A stretch of DNA of 64,000 nt from DRPG01 sp964655065 (GCA_964655065.1 CAZZLC010000007.1:1-64000), one strand, 5' to 3'; numbered from the stretch's first letter, positions 52,701-62,189 are shown. Numbers and translations are program-made. The notes: a model not told the origin generated them from the sequence alone.

Positions 52701-54600
52701 CTCGAACATAGACCCGACCGAGCTCGCCGAGCAGCCTGTCGAGGTCGGGCCGCTCGAGGAAGCGCTCCACGAGCTGCAGGCGCTCCTGGGTGTGGTCGAG
52801 CCACGCGACCTCGCGGCCATTGCGGTCCCAGTCGGCGGCGGCGCGCGACGCGATGTCGATGGCCTTGAGCGCCTCGGCGTCACGCGCGAGCCATCCCGTG
52901 AGCAGCGGCCACTGGCGGAGGAGCGCCTCGTGTGCCACCTCGACCACCAGCGTCTCCACCGCCTCACCCGACACCCGCCGCCGGTCTCGCACCAACAGGC
53001 GCCGCTCGATGAGGCGCTCGAGCAGCGCTCGGCTCCCCTCCGGGATCTCCTCCCACCGCGCGACCCGGCGCTTGGGCTCTTCGGTGTCGGGATCGATCCG
53101 GGCGAGCCAGGGCAAGAGGCCGGCGCGAAGGTGACGATGGCGCGTCTCCTCGTCGGCGGGAATCGCAGGCGCGCGACCGGGATCGGCGAAGGCATCGTCG
53201 ATCGCTGCCTCGATGGCCCCCCGGATGCGCCCCGCGGCGTCGTAGTCCGCGAGGGTCAGCTCGCCGTCGGCGCCGTGATCGACCAGCAGACGCTCGAGGA
53301 CGAAGGCGAGCAGGGGAAGCGCGTCCGCTCCCTCGGCCTCGGCGAGCAGCGCCTCGGTCAGCGCCGGATGAACGCGCAGGGACCGGCCCGACGCCGTGTG
53401 ACGCTCGGCGGGACCCTCGATGATGGCGCGGTAGGCCGTGCGAGGCACGGGGGGCAGGTCGAAGAGGTGGGAGGAGACGTCCCCGAGCCGCGGGTCGGTC
53501 TGGAGGCTCTCGTAGGAGTCGGAGCGAATGGCGAAGAGCACGAACGCGTCCACGTCCGGAGCGCGGCCCACCTCGCCGAGCCACTGCCGGAGTCGAGGGG
53601 GCTCGTCGTGGGCCTCGGCATCGTAGAGCTCTTCGGCCTGATCGACGGAGAGCACGATCGACGGGGGCGGTTCCTCGGCTCCGACCCGCTGCTGCGCGGC
53701 TCTCGCGAGCTCGGCGAGGAGGGGCGCGAGCCCGCGCTCGGCGACGGCCGCCCCGAGGTCGCCGCGGGTCCGGACGTCGCCGACCCTCGAGAAGCCTTCC
53801 TCGAGCGACGCGAGCAGCCCGGTCGGGCCCGTGATGGGTCGGCGGCCAGGCCGGATGGGCGGCAGCACCGTGTAGTGCCGGTCATCGCGCAGGAGCCGCG
53901 GGATCAGTCCCGCGCGGAGGAACGAGGACTTGCCCGACCCCGACGCCCCGAGGATGACCAAGAATCGCTCCGAGCCGCTCTCGTGCAGCCGACGCAGGGT
54001 GTCGAGGGCCGCGGTGATCGAGCCCTCGCGCCCGAAGAACACCGCCGCGTCGTCGACGTCGAGGGCTCGCAGTCCCCGGTAGGGCAAGCGCCCCGGGTCG
54101 CGATCGGGCGGCCAGGGGAACGTCGACGCGTCGAGGCCGGCCTTCTGGAGCCCGTGGCGCAGTCGATCGAGCCCGGTAGCCGAGAACGAGACCGTCTTGC
54201 GCTCCACGACGCCATCGAGGTGGACCGTGCGCTCCACGCGACGCTCGCCCTGCACGAGGTCACAGAGCTGCCACTCGGCCGACATGTCGACAGGCAGCAG
54301 TTCGTCGGGGGTGGGCTCGATCTCGACACCGAGAATGACCTTGCCGAGCTGCTTCGCGAGCATGTACTCGGTGAGGCACCAGCGGGAGGCGCACCAGGCT
54401 GGCGAGAGCATCAAGATGACGGCCTCGCAGCGGTGGGTCGCCTGCCGCAGCGCCTCCTGCCAGCGCTCGCCCGGCGCGAGGCCCCGGTGAGGCGTGACGT
54501 CGAGGAAATAGTCGTCCCACCCCTGAGACGTCAGCCAGTCCGCCAGCGCGAGCGCCTCGGCGTTCTGGCGGCTCGAGTGGCTGATGAAGATGCGGGACAC
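49738..54600 (-). CDS. TIR - nSTAND NTPase - TM - WD40 protein (copy 2), first gene of operon
   Basis: 1,620 aa from the GTG at 54600, aligned with the start of copy 1; an ATG at 54627 adds nine residues. The TIR domain has 'RIFISHSSRQNAEALALA' and SRWCLTEY with Glu78 at the NADase position. The nSTAND1-type NTPase has 'LPYRGLRAL...VFFGRE', Walker A GASGSGKS at 218-225 and Walker B-like VLSVDQAEEL near 318. A charged coiled coil ('EAERERELALAEAQAEAEQ') leads to one hydrophobic helix at about 681-703. The rest is WD40-type propeller repeats ('GSADRTIRTWSSEDG', 'SGGEARVWEAISGEPI'). The overall plan is as in copy 1 but sequence identity looks moderate. The stop overlaps the DUF3142 start, so an exported protein, a TPR protein and this signalling protein are made together. 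Confidence 0.9.
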   Translation of the reverse strand: MSRIFISHSSRQNAEALALADWLTSQGWDDYFLDVTPHRGLAPGERWQEALRQATHRCEAVILMLSPAWCASRWCLTEYMLAKQLGKVILGVEIEPTPDELLPVDMSAEWQLCDLVQGERRVERTVHLDGVVERKTVSFSATGLDRLRHGLQKAGLDASTFPWPPDRDPGRLPYRGLRALDVDDAAVFFGREGSITAALDTLRRLHESGSERFLVILGASGSGKSSFLRAGLIPRLLRDDRHYTVLPPIRPGRRPITGPTGLLASLEEGFSRVGDVRTRGDLGAAVAERGLAPLLAELARAAQQRVGAEEPPPSIVLSVDQAEELYDAEAHDEPPRLRQWLGEVGRAPDVDAFVLFAIRSDSYESLQTDPRLGDVSSHLFDLPPVPRTAYRAIIEGPAERHTASGRSLRVHPALTEALLAEAEGADALPLLAFVLERLLVDHGADGELTLADYDAAGRIRGAIEAAIDDAFADPGRAPAIPADEETRHRHLRAGLLPWLARIDPDTEEPKRRVARWEEIPEGSRALLERLIERRLLVRDRRRVSGEAVETLVVEVAHEALLRQWPLLTGWLARDAEALKAIDIASRAAADWDRNGREVAWLDHTQERLQLVERFLERPDLDRLLGELGRVYVRACRARDDAALEAERERELALAEAQAEAEQERLRLAESQATSARRLSRRTLFGAGVAVVLMIAALAAAAFAIGEQRKQELALATSDATEAARRVDNGDGASALAFLARAVRTQPDRANWRGALLDAALHRRWHRLTVDFSAPEPVSLLRFSPTGDRVAIAAGDVARLYDPDTGKEVGARLAHRNLVLSVDFSDGGRWLATGSADRTIRTWSSEDGSPGPGPWSHDMRVRNVDFERHTGALVVRAVPTWGSRERRVIARHLLPVDAVDVPPRDFDAPGPARLRFRKAEQDGACWLVDDSGAPLGPSLRVGRRRDSRCDAGGSDDGRLAFVTTAAGAALVDVDTGATLWTSPRAGFWRWHAGPSTVIVWPEPYNYWRRGGSEADDAVHVLDRGTGEARLPPLAHPQVAGLALSSDERVLVTYGESGGAPSSFRFWDLSTGRLVKDRLRASRAWRCESDAHHIWLDGSVWFDIEDERIPARRLPAAVLDQEQPARFSFSEDCRHLAVLVDNEAHVVFIEAPVAAEPKERIVHAEPIAEATFSPDGTHLAVVGEQSARIFRLTSGRTEPRELTMDEPIVQWSLSDDATRLVTASATAIQAWDAVTGASLGVPLPVDAAPGHLKVRADGEQFVVEHADRVERWALGPEGPTLLEKRETTPRRGEWLDDESYFDDELALRASTFGKGASVRTLYDGERTGRLLRHHRRIHDLAFSSDGRYVATAASGGEARVWEAISGEPISDPLRQRRTVGRVAFSGDARRIVTTEAGRVASYSGEAIDLGGVTVWDVRAGAQVAESSSEEALALAVNRDGSLVVLGVGDNAYLWSPDTDETVGSPLFLGEDATAATFSRDETRVAVAGGKVLRLWDGELAIPLGKPHVLPGSTITEMRFVAGEQRLLVWTTRKRSWSDQGQLFLVDVPTGEAEDASWLAELAEVLGGYRLSEGGSLEPTPDRDERLPALVERADLSPTAAHVTSWLVEGSPVAELGLGGDPE

Positions 54601-54693
54601 GCGCTTCTCTCGGGTCTTGCGACGCATGGTCGCCCGGCGGCCGGGTTGCGTCAATTGCCGGAGTGACGCAAGCTGACGCGAGCGAGGCGTCGA

Positions 54694-55470
54694 GTGGGAC
54701 CAATTCCTTGGTGGGTGTGGCTGCTGGCGGCGCGTGCCGCTCCCGACGGATCCCCCGCGATCCTCGAGCCGGGTGCCGAGCCCCGATCGCCGCTCCCCCT
54801 GGTGCCGACCGAGGGGGCACGGGCTCGCTACACCCTCCGACACCAACAGACGCTGGCCGTCGACGGCTCGCCTCGCCTGCGACTCGCACGACGACTGACG
54901 GTGCGGCACGAGGTCGACGATTCCCGCACGGTCCGGGTGACCATCGAGGACGTCGAGATGGAGGCGCTCGAGGGCATCGAGCCGCCGACGGAGCCCGAGA
55001 GGCGGCTCGAGGCCCTTCGCGGTGGGTCGATCCGCTTCCGCCTCGCCGACGGAGGTGCGATCGACTCGGTCGACCTCGCGGTGGACGACCCGGAGGTGCG
55101 GCCCGACCTCGGTCACCTCGCCCACCTCTTCTCGGACGTCGTGTCCTGGCCCACCGACGTCCCGCTCGGCGACGGAGCCACGTTCGTGTCGAACGCGCCC
55201 CGGGACCTCTGGGGCCTCGACGTCGTGGTGGCCCAGACCACTCGTGTCACGAGTCGAACCGCGGACACGCTGGACCTTCGGCGCCACACCACCGCCGACC
55301 ACCCCAGCGTGACGACCACCGGAGGAGGCGAGGTCACCGTGGATCTCGACGTGATGGGCTGGACCGGCGCCGTCGAGGTCGCGTTCACCTTTCCGGACGG
55401 GGCGGAGGAGTGGAACGTGGCGCCGGGTGCCAGCTACGCCGAGCGCCTGTCCATCGAGCGCGTCGAATAG
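54694..55470 (+). CDS. Exported beta-rich hypothetical protein
   Basis: 258 aa from a GTG; the N-terminus forms a short signal peptide (IPWWVWLLAARAAP). The mature part is a series of beta-strands with acidic turns ('ARYTLRHQQTLAVDG', 'DSRTVRVTIEDVEMEAL', 'GGGEVTVDLDVMGW'), a pattern seen in periplasmic beta-sandwich proteins. There is no Cys and no known motif. It is divergent from the second TIR-STAND gene, with 93 bases between the starts, so the promoters may overlap. A hairpin follows the stop. Confidence 0.7.
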   Translation: MGPIPWWVWLLAARAAPDGSPAILEPGAEPRSPLPLVPTEGARARYTLRHQQTLAVDGSPRLRLARRLTVRHEVDDSRTVRVTIEDVEMEALEGIEPPTEPERRLEALRGGSIRFRLADGGAIDSVDLAVDDPEVRPDLGHLAHLFSDVVSWPTDVPLGDGATFVSNAPRDLWGLDVVVAQTTRVTSRTADTLDLRRHTTADHPSVTTTGGGEVTVDLDVMGWTGAVEVAFTFPDGAEEWNVAPGASYAERLSIERVE

Positions 55471-55474
55471 TCTT

Positions 55475-55490
55475 CGCTCCTCGGGGAGCG
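55475..55490 (+). terminator. Hairpin after the beta-rich protein gene
   Basis: CGCTCC-TCGG-GGAGCG, a perfect six-pair stem with a four-base loop, begins four bases after the TAG stop at 55470. There is no T-run, but the position and perfect pairing suit a terminator before the radical-SAM operon. Confidence 0.5.
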
Positions 55491-55608
55491 CCCGCGGACG
55501 ACGGCCGACGCCGCGCCGGTAAGTCCGCCAAGACGGCACGGGGCGCTGACCGCGACGAGGCAACGCAGGTCGGAATTCGGCACACCGGATCCGTAACGGT
55601 CGGGGTCG

Positions 55609-55627
55609 TGCCAACCTCTCGTTGGCA
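55609..55627 (+). promoter_or_regulatory. Perfect inverted repeat in the leader of the radical-SAM operon
   Basis: TGCCAAC-CTCTC-GTTGGCA: seven perfect pairs and a five-base spacer, ending 16 bases before the ATG of the radical SAM gene and next to its ribosome site (CAGGAG). It could be the operator of a dimeric repressor or a translation-control hairpin. The AT content of the arms is higher than the surroundings. Confidence 0.45.
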
Positions 55628-55643
55628 ACCACACAGGAGCCGC

Positions 55644-57047
55644 ATGGAGTCCCTTTCCGAGCCCCGTCGCCCCACCTGCTTCGGCGTGGGCGAGCTGGTC
55701 AAGACAACCACGAGTCTGTGCCCATCGTGTCTGGCCCACATCCCCGCGCGGGTGTCTCGCCGGAACGGTGAGGTCTGGATGGACAAGGAATGCCCCGAGC
55801 ACGGCGCGTTCAGCGCTCTGCTCGCGTCGGACGAAGCTCACTACCACGTCCACGACGCCCGGCTCGACAGCGTGGGCGGCTGCTGTGGCCCAGGCCAGCA
55901 CTGCGGCGACCAGGTGGCCAACCACAGCTGCAACGTGCTCATCGAGGTCACGCAGCGCTGCAACCTCACCTGCCCGACCTGCTACGCGGACTCCAGCCCC
56001 GAGAAGCACGAGACCCTCTCGGTCGCCCGGTTCCGCGAGCTCGTCGACGGGTTGCTCGCGCAGGGCAAGGGAGACGCCGACCTCGTGCAGCTCTCCGGTG
56101 GCGAGCCCACCCTCCATCCCGAGCTCTTCGAGCTGATCACCTACGCCCTCGATCGCGGCGTGAAGCAGGTCTACGTCAACACCAACGGGTTGCGGCTCGC
56201 GCAGCGACGCTTCGCCGAGCGCCTGGCCGAGTTCGGGGACCGCGTCTCCGTCTACTTGCAGTTCGACGGGCTCGAGCCCACGACCCTCGATCGGCTTCGA
56301 GGGCGCGAGGACCTGTTCCCCCGCAAGCTCGAAGCGCTCGCCCACTGTGAGGACCTCGGGCTGAACACGGTCCTCGTGATGACGCTCGCCCGGGGCGTCA
56401 ACGAGGACGAGGTGGGAGCCGTGGTCGAGACTGCGCTCGCTCACCCGCGCGCGGTCAAGAAGATCATGATCCAGCCCGCCACCTGGTCCGGTCGCTACGA
56501 CAACCCCCGACTCGCCCAGCGGATCACGGTGGCGGACGTCGCGAAGCTCGTGGCCGCGCAGACCGGCGGGCAGTGGTCCGAAGCAGACTTCGGCCCCATC
56601 CCGTGCTCCGACCCGAACTGCTTCGCCACGGCGGTGGCTCTCCGCACCCCCGACGGCGGCGTGTTGCCCGTTTCGCGGTACTTCCCGCGCTACGCGACCT
56701 GGTCCGACTCCGAGAACATCTCGATGATCAGCCAGGTGTCCGACACCTTCGACGACCCCGCCCAGCTCTCGTCCGCGCTGCAGTGGGCGCTGTCGAGTGG
56801 CGCGCTCGACGCCCTGGACGAGGACGCGGTGGACGCGCTGCTCGACCAGGTCATGACCTGGCAGGCCACCGCGAGAAGCGATCGCTTCGGCGGGCTGTTC
56901 GCGATCGGGGTCAAGCCGTTCATGGACGCGTGGACCTACGACCAGGATCGCATCGACAAGTGCTGCGTCCACGTACTGGGTTCGGATGGGGAGCCAGTGA
57001 GCTTCTGCGAGTACAACGCCCTGAACCGCCCGATGGGGAGGGGCTGA
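55644..57047 (+). CDS. Radical SAM protein of the MJ0619/Tes-like type
   Basis: 467 aa; ATG with CAGGAG upstream. The [4Fe-4S] motif of the radical SAM core is Cys106-x3-Cys110-x2-Cys113 (CNLTCPTC). The N-terminal 100 residues hold a Cys-rich zinc-ribbon-like unit ('SLCPSCLAHIPARV', 'KECPEHGAF', 'GGCCGPGQHC'), the layout of MJ0619-family proteins, some of which (Tes) join lipid chains in archaeal tetraether lipids. 'VQLSGGEPTLHPELF' is the SAM-binding strand. The C-terminal region has more Cys ('PIPCSDPNCFA', 'DKCCVHVLG') that may bind a second cluster. The reaction is unknown. It is first in a four-gene run; its TGA overlaps the next ATG by one base. Confidence 0.85.
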   Translation: MESLSEPRRPTCFGVGELVKTTTSLCPSCLAHIPARVSRRNGEVWMDKECPEHGAFSALLASDEAHYHVHDARLDSVGGCCGPGQHCGDQVANHSCNVLIEVTQRCNLTCPTCYADSSPEKHETLSVARFRELVDGLLAQGKGDADLVQLSGGEPTLHPELFELITYALDRGVKQVYVNTNGLRLAQRRFAERLAEFGDRVSVYLQFDGLEPTTLDRLRGREDLFPRKLEALAHCEDLGLNTVLVMTLARGVNEDEVGAVVETALAHPRAVKKIMIQPATWSGRYDNPRLAQRITVADVAKLVAAQTGGQWSEADFGPIPCSDPNCFATAVALRTPDGGVLPVSRYFPRYATWSDSENISMISQVSDTFDDPAQLSSALQWALSSGALDALDEDAVDALLDQVMTWQATARSDRFGGLFAIGVKPFMDAWTYDQDRIDKCCVHVLGSDGEPVSFCEYNALNRPMGRG

Positions 57048-57892
57048 TGTCCGTCGACCCCCACGACGCCGCCGCTTGCTGTGCTGCCTTCTACGAGCAG
57101 GACTGGGTCCGTGCCCTGCTCGGGGACGCCTTCCACCCGGGCGGCGAGGCCTTGTCGCGTCGGCTCCTCGAGGACCTCGAGCTCGCCACCGGTGACCGGG
57201 TCCTCGACCTCGCCTGCGGCACCGGCACCACCGCGCTGCTGGCGCACGACCTCTACGACGTACGCGTCACCGGTCTCGATGCCTCCACCTCGAACCTGGA
57301 CCGGGCCCGGGTACGCGCCCGCTCACGACCCGTCACCTTCGTCGGGGGGTACGCCCACGCCCTACCGTTCGACGACGATGCCTTCGACGCGGTGCTCTGC
57401 GAGTGCGCCGTGTCGACCTTCGCCGACAAGCCCGCGGTCGCCCGCGAGGTACGGCGGGTGCTCGCGCCGGGTGGACGCCTCGGAATCACCGACATGGCCG
57501 TCTACGACGCACTTCCCGAGGACCTCGCCGCGTTCGGCCAGGGCTGGGCGTGCGTCGACGACGCCCTGACGCTCGAGGGCTACCGAGCGCTGTTCGCCAG
57601 CGCCGGCCTCGCCGTGCTTCGCGTCGAGGACGAGAGCGCCGCACTGCACGACATGGTCCTGCAGCTCAAGAAGCGACTGCTCGTCGCCGGTCTCGGCCAG
57701 GCGCAGGGCATCGAGCAGGGGATGGGCATCGACCTGCCCACCCTCCGGGGAATGCTCGACCGCGCGAAGACCCTCGTGAACGACGGCACGGTGCGCTACG
57801 GCCGGCTCGGCTTCCGCGAGGGCGCAGCGCGGTCGACGGTAGCGTCGGCACGCCGCTCCACGGCCTGCGATCCCTCGACCGGGTGTTGCTGA
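57047..57892 (+). CDS. Class I SAM-dependent methyltransferase with Cys-rich ends
   Basis: 281 aa; the ATG overlaps the stop of the radical SAM gene. The SAM-binding motif is 'VLDLACGTGTTALLA', followed by 'GLDASTSNLDRA' and 'LPFDDDAFDAVLCECAVSTF'. This is closest to the ubiquinone/ArsM type of methyltransferase. Both ends carry Cys clusters ('AAACCAAFYE' and 'ACDPSTGCC'), uncommon for the family and possibly binding a thiophilic metal or metalloid. The substrate may be an arsenic or other metal species, or the product of the radical SAM enzyme; the sequence alone does not decide. Confidence 0.83.
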   Translation: MSVDPHDAAACCAAFYEQDWVRALLGDAFHPGGEALSRRLLEDLELATGDRVLDLACGTGTTALLAHDLYDVRVTGLDASTSNLDRARVRARSRPVTFVGGYAHALPFDDDAFDAVLCECAVSTFADKPAVAREVRRVLAPGGRLGITDMAVYDALPEDLAAFGQGWACVDDALTLEGYRALFASAGLAVLRVEDESAALHDMVLQLKKRLLVAGLGQAQGIEQGMGIDLPTLRGMLDRAKTLVNDGTVRYGRLGFREGAARSTVASARRSTACDPSTGCC

Positions 57893-57893
57893 C

Positions 57894-59393
<1,500 letters not shown>

Positions 59394-59451
59394 CGATCGA
59401 TACGCTGCATCGGTGAACCGGGCTGGCCGACGGGTCGAGGGGCGGTGACGC

Positions 59452-61155
59452 GTGCGGGAATTCGATCACGACGACGGAGGAAGGATCGTCTTCGGCCCTG
59501 GCGTCGAAGCGCGAGTCGGCGAGCTCCTGCTGGAGATGGGGGCCGAGCGGGTGCTCCTCGTCGCGCAGGGGCGCCACCGGGACGGCGCCGAGCGGATCGC
59601 CGGTCAGCTCGGCGACCGCACCGTCGGCATCTTCGACCGAGCACGGCAGCACGTCCCGACCGAGCTCGTCGACCAGGCCGTCGCCATGGCTCGAGAAGGC
59701 GGCGCCGACTGGGTCGTGGCCCACGGTGGCGGGACCGCGACCGGCTTCGCCAAGGCCATCGCTCTCGCGGCGCCCGTCAAGGTCGCGGCCGTGCCCACGA
59801 CCTACGCGGGCTCCGAGCGCACGACCATCTGGGGTCTCACTGGCCCCGACGGCAAGACCACGGGCCGAGACGCCCGCGTCAAGCCGTCGCTCGTGGTCTA
59901 CGACGCCGAGCTCACCCTCGGCCTCCGCCCCGAGATCTCGCTGCAGAGTCTGTTCAACGCGCTCTCTCACTGCATCGCGGTGCTCACCGACCCCGCGACC
60001 CGGGAGGACGCCGTGGCCGCCCAGGAGGCGGCCCACCAGCTGCTGACCTCGATGGACGAGGTCGCGGTCGATCCCAGCGGGCTCCGGGCCCGCAACGAGG
60101 CGCTCTACGGCGCCTACCTCGCCTCGGCGTTCATCGAGCGGGGCAAGCTCGGACTGCACCACAAGCTCGCCCACGTGCTGGGCGGCACCTTCGACGTCGT
60201 GCACGCCTCGGCTCACACGGCGGCATTGCCCTACTCGTTCCACTACAACTCGCAGGCGGTGCCCGGGCTCGTCGATGCGCTGGCGGGGGTCCTCGGCGAC
60301 GATCCGGCGGCCGCGCTCTACGACCGGGCACGAGCCTGGGACCTGCCCCACAGCTTCAAGGGCCTCGGGCTGACGCTGGACGACCTCCCCCGGTTCGTGG
60401 ACCAGTTGCTCGTGCGACCCTACGACAATCCGCGGCCCACGCCGCGCGAGGCGCTCGAGGAGCTGGTGAGCGACGGCTACCACGCCCGCCGACCTTCCCG
60501 AGCCAGCCGGCGTCGCGCTCTCGGGGGCCAGCCGCCGCACGCGAGCCTCCAGGCGACCGAGCGCGGCACGCCACTTCGAGACGCGAAGGCCGTGTTGATC
60601 GCCGTCCACGGACGGGGTGCCGCCGCGGATCGGATCACCCGCGACCTCGAGGCTCACCTCGACAACGCTGACGGACTCTGCATTCTCGCTCCGCAGGCCC
60701 TCGACAACCGGTGGTACCCCAAGGGCTTCACCGCGCCGCTGCAGGAGAACCAGCCCGACCTGGACAGCGCGCTGTCCGTCCTCGACGCGGCGTGGGAGGC
60801 TTCCGTCGCGGTGGTCGACCCGTCACGCATCGTGGTGGCGGGGTTCTCCCAGGGGGCCTGTCTGCTGCTCACCTGGGCAAAGCTCCGGGACGTCTCCCCG
60901 GGGGGCGTCTTGGCGTTCTCGGGCGCCGAGCTGAACGTGGACGGCGACTTCGCCACCCTGGCCGGATCGCGGGTCGTGGTGTCCAAGAGCGAGCGCGACC
61001 CGTGGATCCCGGGAGAGCGCTTCGATCAGACGGCGATGCGGCTACGCGAAGCCGGACTGAGCCCAGTGGTGCGACTGGAGGCGGGTGACGGTCACCGCAT
61101 CACCGACGAGGACGGTCGAGACCTTGCAGAGATGGTGGCCGCCGCGCTCTTCTGA
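59452..61155 (+). CDS. Fusion of maleylacetate-reductase-like Fe-alcohol dehydrogenase and alpha/beta-hydrolase
   Basis: 567 aa from a GTG, with GGGGCGG upstream. Residues 1 to about 355 are an iron-containing alcohol dehydrogenase of the maleylacetate-reductase branch: 'VAHGGGTATGFAKAI' binds the dinucleotide, and metal-ligand His residues lie in 'LFNALSHCI' and 'HHKLAHVLGGTFDVVHASAHT'. A Ser/Arg-rich linker (about 356-375) leads to a phospholipase/carboxylesterase-type hydrolase: the nucleophile Ser466 in 'AGFSQGACLL' and catalytic His548 in 'GDGHRITDED'. The two activities would be reduction of an enol/keto acid and ester or lactone hydrolysis. The gene is 58 bases after the flavoprotein and probably in the same operon. 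Confidence 0.83.
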   Translation: MREFDHDDGGRIVFGPGVEARVGELLLEMGAERVLLVAQGRHRDGAERIAGQLGDRTVGIFDRARQHVPTELVDQAVAMAREGGADWVVAHGGGTATGFAKAIALAAPVKVAAVPTTYAGSERTTIWGLTGPDGKTTGRDARVKPSLVVYDAELTLGLRPEISLQSLFNALSHCIAVLTDPATREDAVAAQEAAHQLLTSMDEVAVDPSGLRARNEALYGAYLASAFIERGKLGLHHKLAHVLGGTFDVVHASAHTAALPYSFHYNSQAVPGLVDALAGVLGDDPAAALYDRARAWDLPHSFKGLGLTLDDLPRFVDQLLVRPYDNPRPTPREALEELVSDGYHARRPSRASRRRALGGQPPHASLQATERGTPLRDAKAVLIAVHGRGAAADRITRDLEAHLDNADGLCILAPQALDNRWYPKGFTAPLQENQPDLDSALSVLDAAWEASVAVVDPSRIVVAGFSQGACLLLTWAKLRDVSPGGVLAFSGAELNVDGDFATLAGSRVVVSKSERDPWIPGERFDQTAMRLREAGLSPVVRLEAGDGHRITDEDGRDLAEMVAAALF

Positions 61156-61277
61156 TCCGGTAGATCCGGGCCAGAGACCGCGTCGAACGCTGGACGAGCC
61201 GCGTCAGGACCCAGAACTGACCGCCAAAGGTTGCGCAGGACGTCGGAACGCGGCACTTGCGGCGCCGTGGAGGGCAG

Positions 61278-62090
61278 GTGCACGAGGGGGGAAGCAGGGA
61301 GCCAGAGCGAGGCCGCGGAGGCCGGCGAGACGCCGATCCGCTCGACGAAGACCTCGAGCCCACCGGCATCGAATGGCGGCTCGACGGCTACGACGAATCC
61401 GAGCCGGTCACGGAGCCGACGGCGAAGTTCGAGAACTCGCTCTTCGACTCGTTCCTCAACCCCGATCCCACCGAAGAGACCTCCGATCCCAGCACGGTGT
61501 GGTCGATCCAGGGCGAGCCGGCCCTTCCCCCCGAGGCTCGTACGCCGGACCCGGTACCGCGAGGGTCGCTGCCTGCCTCCTACTTCGAGCCGCCGTTCGT
61601 CTCGCACGGCGCCGACAACTCGTTCGGCGCTGCCGACTCGTTGGGCGCCGCCGACTCCTTCGGTGCCGACGACTCCCTCGGCGCGGCCTCGCTCGGCGAG
61701 GAGACGGCGGAGATCGAGCTCGAACCCCTCTCCGAGCCACCCGCGTCCGCGCCCCGGGCGGCGAGCCTCCGCGTCGGGACGACCCGGGCACCCAACGAAG
61801 TGATGGACGCGCCCGCGCGGTCGACCCCGCACCCCACGGGCGACCATCGGAGCGCCCCTCCCCTCCGCCGGCCGCCTCGGAGAGCCCCAACGCCCTCGCG
61901 TGCCACCTTCGCGCCACCAGCCCCCTCGCGCCCTGGCGAATCGCGCACCGCCTCGCGAGCCTCCTTCACGCGGGGGGCCTCGCTGGTCGAGCGGCGACGG
62001 CGCCGGGCAGTACGGTGGGTCGCGCTCTTCGCACTGTCGTCGTTCCTCGGGTCCGTGGTCCTGTGTGCGGGTGCGTTCGCGATGCTCTGA
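61278..62090 (+). CDS. C-tail-anchored, low-complexity acidic protein
   Basis: 270 aa from a GTG at 61278 (GGAGG close upstream); a longer start at 61257 is possible. The first two thirds are acidic and disordered, with a four-fold repeat of the type S-F/L-G-A-A/D-D ('SFGAADSLGAADSFGADD'), then a Pro/Arg/Ser-rich basic stretch. The only hydrophobic segment is at the very end (WVALFALSSFLGSVVLCAGA) after five Arg, so it should insert as a tail anchor with the long tail in the cytoplasm. No family is recognised. The repeat and codon use support a real gene, but exact boundaries are uncertain. Confidence 0.6.
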   Translation: MHEGGSREPERGRGGRRDADPLDEDLEPTGIEWRLDGYDESEPVTEPTAKFENSLFDSFLNPDPTEETSDPSTVWSIQGEPALPPEARTPDPVPRGSLPASYFEPPFVSHGADNSFGAADSLGAADSFGADDSLGAASLGEETAEIELEPLSEPPASAPRAASLRVGTTRAPNEVMDAPARSTPHPTGDHRSAPPLRRPPRRAPTPSRATFAPPAPSRPGESRTASRASFTRGASLVERRRRRAVRWVALFALSSFLGSVVLCAGAFAML

Positions 62091-62189
62091 GCGCCACCCC
62101 GGGCGACGGTGGGTCGCTCGCCGCGGCGCGCGACTGACGACGGTTGGTTCGCGGCGCGTGGTGCCTAAGGAGAGCCCGAGGAGAGTTCC

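Noticed and set aside
54600..54627. ATG at 54627 as the start of TIR-STAND copy 2
   Set aside because: It has no ribosome site and adds nine basic residues absent from copy 1; the GTG at 54600 aligns with the copy 1 start, though the ATG cannot be excluded.
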